From Hyalella azteca (lineage: Eukaryota > Arthropoda > Malacostraca > Amphipoda > Hyalellidae), in assembly GCF_000764305.2 (NCBI RefSeq), contig NW_025941306.1, positions 124,001-188,000 of the forward strand: a stretch of DNA of 64,000 bases, written 5' to 3'. A program made the position numbers and the translations under genes. The notes beneath the pieces are model-generated. The model did no database searches, was not told where the DNA came from, and saw only the letters and a list, made by a program, of their open reading frames with translations. Shown piece after piece: positions 55,534 to 64,000 of this stretch; position 1 is the first letter of the stretch, and each line of letters starts with the position of its first letter.

Positions 55534-56155
55534 ATATTGATCATTGGGCATCGGCTAAAACGATCATAAATCGCATGCGCTTGTGTCGATCATTAGGCAT
55601 CGGCCACTTTGATTGCAAAGAGCGTGCATCAGTGTTGATCATTGGGCATCGACTAAAACGATCGTAAATCGTGTGCACTTGTGTCGATCATTAAGCATCG
55701 GCCACTTTGATCGCAGAGAGCGCTCATCAGTGTTGATCATTGGGCATCAGCTAAACTGACCGTAAATCACGTGCGCCTCTGTCAATCATTAGGCATCGGC
55801 CACTTTGATTGCAAAGAGCACGCATCAGTGTTGATCATTGGGCATCATCTAAACCAATCGTAAATTGCGTGCGCTTGTGTCGTTCATTAGGCAACGGCCA
55901 CTTTGATCGCAGAGAGCGCGCTTCTGTGTTGATCATTGGGCATTGGCTAAAACGATCGTAAATCGGGTGCGCTTGTGTCGATCATTAGGCATCGGCCACT
56001 TTGATCGCAGAGAGCGCGCTTCTGTCTGTCTCTTATACACATCTAGATGTGTATAAGAGACAGGTTTGTGACGATTGCCAGGCATCAATCGTAAAGTTAG
56101 TGTGCCTGTGTTGATCATGCAGCATTGGCGAGGGATGCACTTCCGTTTTTAGCAA
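55534..56155 (+). repeat. 97-bp satellite, dimer of about 48-bp halves
   Basis: Five or so units at about 97-base spacing, each with GATCATTGGGCATCGGCTAA in one half and CGATCATTAGGCATCGGCCA in the other. A degenerate unit continues right of the adapter at 56026-56063 (TTGATCATGCAGCATTGGCG), so the adapter interrupts or edges the array. Confidence 0.9.
56026..56063. other. Complete 38-bp Nextera mate-pair junction adapter
   Basis: Same head-to-head mosaic ends as at 54079-54116. It lies inside the 97-bp satellite. Confidence 0.97.
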
Positions 56156-56997
56156 GCATATTGGCAACTTTCTTCCCTGGTGTACTGGCGTACATCCAAA
56201 AACGAACCTCCGGCGTACACGCTGCACTTTCCTGACCATGGGATCAATATTAAATATTTATAAAAATTTAGAATTTTGTAGTATTAAAAATATACAATTA
56301 TGGTTAAAGGCTAAAACCTTGAATCCTAGTTTGTTGAGGCTTTGAGCAATTTGGAAAATTGGACAGAATTTGTATAAAATTCCAGGTAAAAATTATCATT
56401 TTGCAGTCATTTTAAAAATTGCAGGTATTACAGTATTTTTTATATTTTTTCTAAAAAAATTAGTCAAATGCCACACTCAGGATGATGCATGTTTTTGGGA
56501 AATTTTCTCCTGCATAATGAGTTTTTTAAAGCCATAGGTTTGTGCAGTTGGCCCAATATAATCAAAATTGTTTCTCTTCATGCATGTGTTCACGCAATCC
56601 AGGCTATCAATTCTACGCCGCAGAAGAGCAGGTTGTGGAGGAACAGACATAATACTCAGTACAGTATGCCTTTAATAATTATCCCATAGTGGCAAAGCAG
56701 AGAGTTTTTTTAGACTCTCCCTCAAGTTCATTTTTGAGTCCTATAGGAGGACCAGTAAAGTATCATGATATGTACCAGCTTTATTATACTTGAGAAATTG
56801 GTTGAAATCTTGAGTAAATGAGGAAATTAAAAATGAACTGAATTCTAAAAAAGCTCTGGTTTGCCACTATGATAATTATCCTTCAATAATATATGATTTT
56901 TCTTGATATGTAAATTTGGTAAATGAGAAATCTAGAACTTTATTTTAGAAGAAATTTTCTTCAAAGTCATATGGCACCACTGAACAGTGAACACTTC

Positions 56998-59456
56998 TGG
57001 TGCAGAGGATGGATGCAGCGTTGCCAATATATGGGTTTTTAAGCCTAAGCGTCGCCGGGTAATTTTAAGATGTGTCACCGGGTAATTTTTAATGAAAAGC
57101 CATTTACGCTGATCGCTGAGTAATGAAAAACTATTTACAAGCCACGAACTTATTTACAATGTTTCATGCACGTGTTACCCCAAATAACTAATTTTACCCA
57201 AAAAATAGTCCGATTGTACAGCAAGTGTCAACTGAACATGTGATAATGCAGTCTGACCGCTCTAATGTGACCGCAACTACGTAATCATAAACTTGATGTT
57301 TACATTTTTTTGGCGGGAACTCATCACAACTGATTTCCGGACAAGCTTCACTGCATCCTGATCCATCCAACATGCCTTACTTTTTTTTAAATAGTTGGCC
57401 AAAGACTGACAAATATATTAAATGGAAGAATTTCAATCTAAATGTGTTGGCAAGATCTTCTGAAGGTGTAAATTTGGCTACTGAAGCGTCGCCAAAGAAT
57501 TAATAATATTCATGCACTCTCTGCACAGTGGTCTGTAAGTTCTGTTTACATTTCGTATGTTTAATAGCCGCAGTTTACGATTACCCTACGTTCCGTATCC
57601 AAAAAGCGGAAGAGTCATAAGCAACCCGGACATGTCTTACATTTTATTATTGTTAGTTTGACTTGCGTAGTTGATATAAACTTTGATGACCAACGAAATA
57701 TAACTTTTTAATAGGGAGACTTCGTTCATGTTTATTAAACTACAAGTAATGATCTTTATTTAATTATAGCCATGTTGAAATGTTTTTTTTTGTGAAGCCT
57801 GCTTCTAGATCATTAATGTTTTTATATACATCCTTGTATTGTTAGGGATGCTTGCTGCTTCCATCAGATCTTAAAATGTAAAAGTTTAATAGATGCAGAT
57901 TTGTATGAATAATGCCATTCAATATTGTTAGCTACATTAAATTGAGGGTGAAACATAGGAATAGCAATGATTAATATATCTGAAGCAACCTTTTCAAATT
58001 AGTGTCAAACAATAAACGGATGTCATGTCAACCGGAACTCGAACGCCACAGCAGAGAGCATTTTATGCAGCTAATGAATTTTGCAAACTTTGCTGGAAGA
58101 GAATTATTGAATTTTAGAAAAAAGGCCGGACAATTCAATGAAGGGTGGTGGCAGAACTGCAATCTTGATACTCTATTGCGATTTGTGCTATGATAACCTA
58201 CATAATGATTTTCATACCATAAAATGGAGTAACTTAGACCACTTTTTTTTTAATGATGCCCTTTTTTTACTAGCTAAATTAAACTTCAATTGAAACCTGT
58301 AAAATACAGGTCTATACTCTAGGTTCACTCACCATAAATTGCTGGCTCCTGCCTCTCATAGTTTTGATGTAATTTTAAAAAAAGTGATGGTCATTGTTAC
58401 CCCAGCTCCTGGGGTNTATCCAACTGCAGCACAATGCAGATATATGTTTATGTGTACGGTGTGTGATAGACTGAAAGCGTTGTCGCACATCCATATTTAA
58501 ACTATTTTAGCTTTGTTGGAGTACGGCGCATGGCAAATTTTTTTTACCAGCATAGTACGGCGCAGTGCACAGGTTTGTTAAAAGACAATTTAAATTCCCG
58601 TGCACCTGGCACATCTTCCTGACAACGGGTCAAATGCTCAATTAAAAATTTAAGGTTTTGATTCCTCAATAGTAGGTTATGTAGGTCATACTATGACTAT
58701 GAGTACGAGTCTCTGGAGAATGACTGATGATTGTAGATATGCGTACACAAATTTTTTTCTTTGACTGCACTGCAATGAAAATTATACATCCAAAAAGAAA
58801 AAAATATATAGAAAAATATATAAATTTGATGGGAGTACAAATAAAAGTGAAAAAGCTAAAAAAGTTTTCCTTTATTCAATTACGTCCCAAAAATGGATAA
58901 TTTTTTGGCACTTTTTTTGGAAGCACTATCTTTCTAGGTTTCCTATGAGCCAATTTCAAAGATTTTAGTACATTTGAAAGCTCTTGTTATAGGCTATTTT
59001 TTCTAACTAAAATAAAACATTTTGGTTGAGACTTTGAGTGTAGGTGGGTGGGGGCCACTGCAGAAAGTGGGTGCATATTGTAAGATCTTTGGCAACGTAT
59101 CGGCAGCAAAATATATGCCTTCTGAAGATCTTGCTGACACATTTGGATTGAAATTATAGCATTTGTGAAATAACTTCATAATTACTGAAAATCTGAAAGA
59201 CCACAAGTGCATACACTACAAGTAAGGTTTCTGGCATGCTGGATGCTGGAAGGATCAGGATGCAGTGAAGCTTGTCTGGAAATCAGTTGCGTTGTGTGTA
59301 AGTGTTGCAATGTGTGGATAGTAAGGGATATACTATCAAAGTTGCTTGCAGCACTTTCTTATTAAAAATCACCAGGCGACGGATCTTGAAGATGCCGGCG
59401 ACGCTTTGGGCTAAAAAAACATCTTGGTTGGTTCGCTGCTTGCACCCTCTGCACCC
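56998..59456. mobile_element. Long inverted repeat, possible foldback or long-TIR element
   Basis: The left arm (about 56998-57535) and right arm (about 59050-59456) are diverged inverted copies. Matching blocks in order: GTGCAGAGG, AGCGTCGCCGG, GGTAATTTTTAAT, ACAAGCTTCACTGCATCCTG and AATGTGTTGGCAAGATCTTC / AATGTGTCAGCAAGATCTTC. The central 1.5 kb has no recognised gene; one N lies at 58416. It could be a long-TIR DNA transposon remnant or two copies of a repeat inserted head to head. Confidence 0.7.
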
Positions 59457-60669
59457 TGAATTGGGGAAATGGGTACGAGTTCCAGCCTGTGTTACTGATA
59501 GATATGAATGTCATAAATTAACAAAAAGGCTGAATTAAACAGATAAATTTCCAGTTTGATAATTAAATGGTATAATAAATGACAAATAAAAAAGAAATGA
59601 TTAATAATTGATAAGTCCATGATAAATGAATGATAAATAAATGATGAATGAATAATAAATAAATGAAAAATGTATGATAAATAAATGCTAAATGAAGAAG
59701 CAGTTGGGTTTATTGATGTATTCATTATACAATCTGAAAATGATATTAAAATAATAGATGAATGTTAGGAAAATGATAGGTAAATTTTATGTAAGTGATA
59801 GGTAAGTGATAGGCAAACGATAATAATTAATGATAAATAATGATCATGATAAATTTTAAATAACAAAAATAATAAAAAATAAATAGTGATGATATTAAAT
59901 TTTAAATAATGATAATAATAAATGATAAATAATGATAATAATAATGAATTACGGTAATAATACTTGTACTAGTAGTACTGCATCACCAAATGCCATTGCA
60001 GCTGTCATTCACAGGGGCATTGGACTTGTCTTGTTGCAGCCTCTACCATTATTGTGCTCCCAACTGCAGAGCTTCAAAATGTTGAGAGCATTTTCTAAGC
60101 ATGTTTATCATAATTCAAGTTTTTTTTCATTCGTTTCCAAACACATGTGAATTAAATTAAGCTGCCAGTTTTGTGGGACTTTTAAAACTAAATGCTTCCT
60201 TTGTGCTGAAACAAAAACTGCCTGTCCACCTTCTAGGTATCCTTGTTGTGATCCTGGCATGGTTTTTGCATATATCTAAAATAGGACTATAGAAGTATTA
60301 CCACATAAGTTTATGGTGCCATAAATATAATTCACACAGATCTGGAGCCTGGAAAGAATTCTGGACCATTCTTATGGAATTGCTAAATGTTATCAATTCA
60401 AAGTAATTCAATCAAACCTTTAAATTGAATTAATTCAAAAGTTAGTTAAAAAAATATTTCATCATTCACTTTCTTAATCATAATGCATAGAAACATTATA
60501 TAGAACCTTATGCATTAATCATAATGCATAGCGGTATTCTATATGATAGACCCAATAAAATGAATGTGCATTTATATAAGTACCTACCATGCATAAATTA
60601 TAAATAATTTATACACCAATGGAAAGAGAAAGATTAAAAATTTTTTAAGCTATTGAAACACAGAATTTG

Positions 60670-61028
60670 TTGGCGGCAGCATTAGTTGCCAAAATGGCTT
60701 CTAGAGTTCTTGCCCCAGCCAGCTGCCTTTGTGATCCACTGTCACTATTTCACTTTCCCATGTGACTATTCCCATGTATGTTTTGCTATCTCTCGTGACT
60801 ATTTTTTATGGAGTTTTATCAAGGAAGCTGTTGGAAATCCCGCCTCAACCTGGTCTACCAGCAACTTTGGTTGATTGGAAAAACCGTATCACTGCTGCAG
60901 TGCACTCAGTAGCAGAAGATATGCTTTCTTGTGTGTGGGACAAGTTTAGCTACCCTTCAGATGTTTGCTGTTGCGCACAAGGGGGACAAATTGAGCATTT
61001 AAAAATATGTATGTGGAAAGGATTTTGA
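60670..61028 (+). pseudogene. DDE transposase remnant (frameshifted)
   Basis: A short frame with DYFLWSFIKEAVG is followed, after a shift, by PPQPGLPATLVDWKNRITAA and EDMLSCVWDKFSYPSDVCCC, then GGQIEHL. This is the C-terminal block (D-Y-F-L-W-G ... M-L-x-x-V-W ... H-I-E-H-L) common in arthropod mariner-like/DDE transposable element proteins. Upstream catalytic parts are not seen. Confidence 0.72.
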
Positions 61029-63744
61029 ATTTTTCTCTTTCCATTGGGGTATAAAATATTTATTTTGAATATATACTTAAAATAATACAAATTTATTAAA
61101 TTAGGTCATTTTGATTAAACCCTGAATATAATTTTATTATGTTGTACCGTACTATTGTAGCTGCTCCCACAGGGCTCAGAAAACAAACACACAGCAGGTA
61201 GGTACTTATGCCACTAATCCTTAATTGGAATTTTCATACTTATAAATAAAATCTTGTGTCTCCAAAGTGACCAATTTTTGATACATTTGGAATTGTGTAG
61301 CTGAATACTGTAATGCAGTTTTGTTAACCCTTTAGCAACCAAATTCTTTTAATTGAGTAAAAAATTTGTTCAGTATTTGCAATTTGGTGACAGATCAAAC
61401 TGAATTAGTCCGTGTTATGAGAAGTAACTACCATCAAAAAAGTTCTGAATATGGCTTACACAATTTATGTGCCATAAAAATGAACATGTGATTGAGTAAA
61501 ACCTGTTAATGGAAAGCAAGTAGTCCTGTAGTTATGGCTGCTTAAAAAAATAGGCAGCATCTCCATGGCATAAACAAATACATTCAATCAATGTAAATTT
61601 TTTGTCAAAAATTCATGTGCTTTAATATATTTTTACTATTGGTAATAAAAATATTGCATAAAGGCAAATTATAGAACAGTATTGCAAACACAATTCTTTT
61701 ATATATATATATACATAGCAATTCCATTCTTGCATGTTCATAAGAACAACATAACTCAATGGTTGTGTTTCAATTTTTCAAACAATGCAATTGTAAGTCC
61801 AACAGTAGGTACTGAAACAAGGTGTGATATATGCATGTAATTTTATTGTGTAATTAAATTTTGCATGTGCATTCCCTGTTGTATTAGAAAAAAAACATAG
61901 CATTATTTAAATGCTATAACTTGCCTGATGTTCGTGCCAAAATTCAATAAAGATTAAGAAAGTTCAGCAAGTGGATGACACTACTAATTCCTGACAAGTT
62001 CAGTGCTGAACTGCGTAGTTGGCAACAAAGAGCAGATTTGTATTGCCAGAACAAAGCAAGGATGCATTTCAAACATGTCCTAAACAGCTAATGCCAATTC
62101 CTGATCGCAACATTAATATTACAGAGCATATTTGAAAGTTGACCGTACACACCTGGGCATCAAAGAGTTAACAATTAGATAGTAGATGATTTGTCTTGCA
62201 GGGATTTTGCAACTCAGAAAATTATGGAAATGCTCTAGTTGCAGCTGTAACAATATATATATTCCATGCCAACACTGATGAAGTTGTGTGAGCCGCTGCT
62301 CTTTTTCTTTAACAGGCAAGTTAAGCTAAAGAAATAAGTTAACTGTTTTATGATACTTTTTAGAAAGGACTGATTTCCGCATTTTAATTTTATTGCGGAC
62401 ATCTTTTGCTAGATGTTCGCATGACATCTTGCAAAATTAAAAAATGATTGCTTGGAAAAATTTAAAGAACTAATTTATATGGGTAAAAAAGGGTTATTGG
62501 TACAAGTTCAGCTTGTGTTTCATGTTACATGTGCTTTTCAAGCAATATGACAAGCAAGGCAACTTCACAAGTGTTAAGAAAAGTTCAGAAAATGTACCCC
62601 TTCCTGATCAGAAAAAGTTCCCTTTTTTCCATCTGACCCTAATATCATTTCAGCATCTTCTTCATCCGAACAAAAAGTTGCACTTTTTGGGGTTTTCTTT
62701 TTGAAACTTGTTTATACTATCAAGTTTTTCCTAAATAATTGGGCAAATAGATACAAAAGTTAGAAAAAGCCATGGAATTATAAACCTATATATTTTGTAA
62801 ATAACAGCTTTTATACACCAGAAATACTGGAAATAATGGTAGATGTCACATTACACACTTAACTTTTAGTAGCTCTTTAATAATTAATGTTTACAAAAAA
62901 AGTTTTGAGTGAACAAAATTCTTAATTTAGTCACAGTGAAGATGGAGCAGCACTGGAGTATAGTAATGAAACCTGGAGTTAAACCTACATATCAACTATC
63001 AAGCCTGGGCTGCCACCTATCCAGTGATGCTTGAAACACCTAGGGTTGATAACTCATCACCTAATAACACCACAGTGCAACCTAATATTATCCATGGGCT
63101 CATGCAACACTTAAAGGGTCAATGTTAGCCCATTTGACAGTATTTAAGAGAGATGTTTTGGTAAAATCTTCTGAAGACATTGATTTTGGTGCTGCTGGGT
63201 ACTTGTAGTACTTAATTAATAGGCTTATGAATGTGGACTAATTGAGGACCATAGTGAGCAGTGTGAAGCAATTAATCATTGTGTCAAAACCCAAAGGCTA
63301 GAGCTTTGGTTGAAACATACATACTGTATGTATGTATGTATATATTGCCCATGTTCTTTGTCAATCTAAGCAATTGATTGAAACTCATTTTCATTGCCAA
63401 TTCTAATTGATTATTCTAGTAAAGTGTCACTTACAATTTTGACTTCTGAATATTAAACTCTTTGTTTACATATAAATTTAAATTCTTCAATGCTATTTGT
63501 ACCTAAATTCCTGGTAGCTAGTGTTACCATTAGGAGGCAAGAGGTTAAATTTGCTATAGGTACTACTGCATACTACACAGTAGGTAATTGATCTAACAGC
63601 AACACTATGGTACCTACTGAAATTTGATGCCCCTTCTGGGTGTGCATAATGTTGCTGGTGCATACTTAGGCTCCTTAATAAGTTCTCAAACTGCTAATGT
63701 GATAAGGCAAATTAAATAAGACTAACCCTTTTTCTTTGTTATAG
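61029..63744. other. AT-rich region without recognised genes
   Basis: Simple T-rich stretches and short microsatellites (TATATATA near 61705, GTATGTAT near 63325). No exon is supported before the candidate at 63745. Confidence 0.5.
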
Positions 63745-63831
63745 ATCAAACCCAATGCAACACAATGAGACAATGCTGCTCCAAACATCTTCCTTATAAT
63801 GTCATCTGCCATTAATGATTTCAAGTCTAAG
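63745..63831 (+). CDS. Probable first coding exon of an unidentified gene
   Basis: Acceptor TTTCTTTGTTATAG ends at 63744 and a consensus donor, TCTAAG|GTAAGT, lies at 63832. The exon contains ATG at 63799, opening MSSAINDFKSK in phase 0. The acceptor implies a non-coding exon upstream. Too short to assign a family; the gene continues past the window. Confidence 0.4.
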
Positions 63832-64000
63832 GTAAGTGCCACCTTTGGTCAACATGCATATAATTTAGTATCATGAATTTTATTGTATGAAATTTAATCC
63901 TATTTGAAAAACTGAAATAATATCTATGTTTACTAAAAATTTAAAAGCAAAGAATAGTCCACAAAAATTCATATCTTTATAGAAAACGTTTTCTATAAAG

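Overview
The window is nuclear DNA of a multicellular animal. Genes are split by GT-AG introns, and decayed LINE, Penelope, mariner and tRNA-derived SINE copies lie between them. Minisatellites are numerous. Gene content and transposon types suggest an invertebrate, most likely an arthropod and perhaps a crustacean; this placement is inference. Copies of the Nextera mate-pair transposase end (AGATGTGTATAAGAGACAG and its complement) lie at 1-15, 39186-39213, 54079-54116 and 56026-56063. They are library adapters left in the assembly, so contiguity across them is not proven.

Four genes can be reconstructed exon by exon. (1) 861-1462 (+): the last two coding exons of a DCAF6/NRIP-like WD40 protein. 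(2) 19413-6885 (-): a 16-exon NLR-type gene of about 1385 codons, with a complete NACHT ATPase core, C-terminal leucine-rich repeats and a long N-terminal region carrying a RHIM-like amyloid motif (V-Q-F-G). (3) 32721-35180 (+): a two-exon, 200-residue CIDE-N protein resembling a short ICAD/DFF45. (4) 45928-39282 (-): a nine-exon tandem-C2, synaptotagmin-like protein of about 753 residues. A probable first coding exon of a fifth gene lies at 63745-63831 (+).

Layout: 1-6.9 kb holds the end of DCAF6 and a convergent intergenic stretch. 6.9-19.4 kb is the NLR gene. 19.4-32.7 kb is a transposon-rich spacer between the divergent NLR and CIDE-N genes, with PLE, LINE, SINE and two terminal-inverted-repeat elements. 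32.7-39.2 kb is the CIDE-N gene followed by a 20-bp satellite. 39.2-45.9 kb is the C2 gene. 45.9-56.1 kb is LINE debris and satellite, including a 1-kb near-duplicate whose geometry matches a circularised mate-pair fragment. 56.1-64 kb is AT-rich, with a long inverted repeat and a transposase relic.

Two points stand out. The NLR gene pairs a RHIM-like motif with NACHT and LRR domains and lies 13 kb from a CIDE-N gene, so two candidate assembly-driven immunity or death genes are close together. Separately, several minisatellites start exactly at exon-intron borders and carry extra copies of the splice site, in three different genes.
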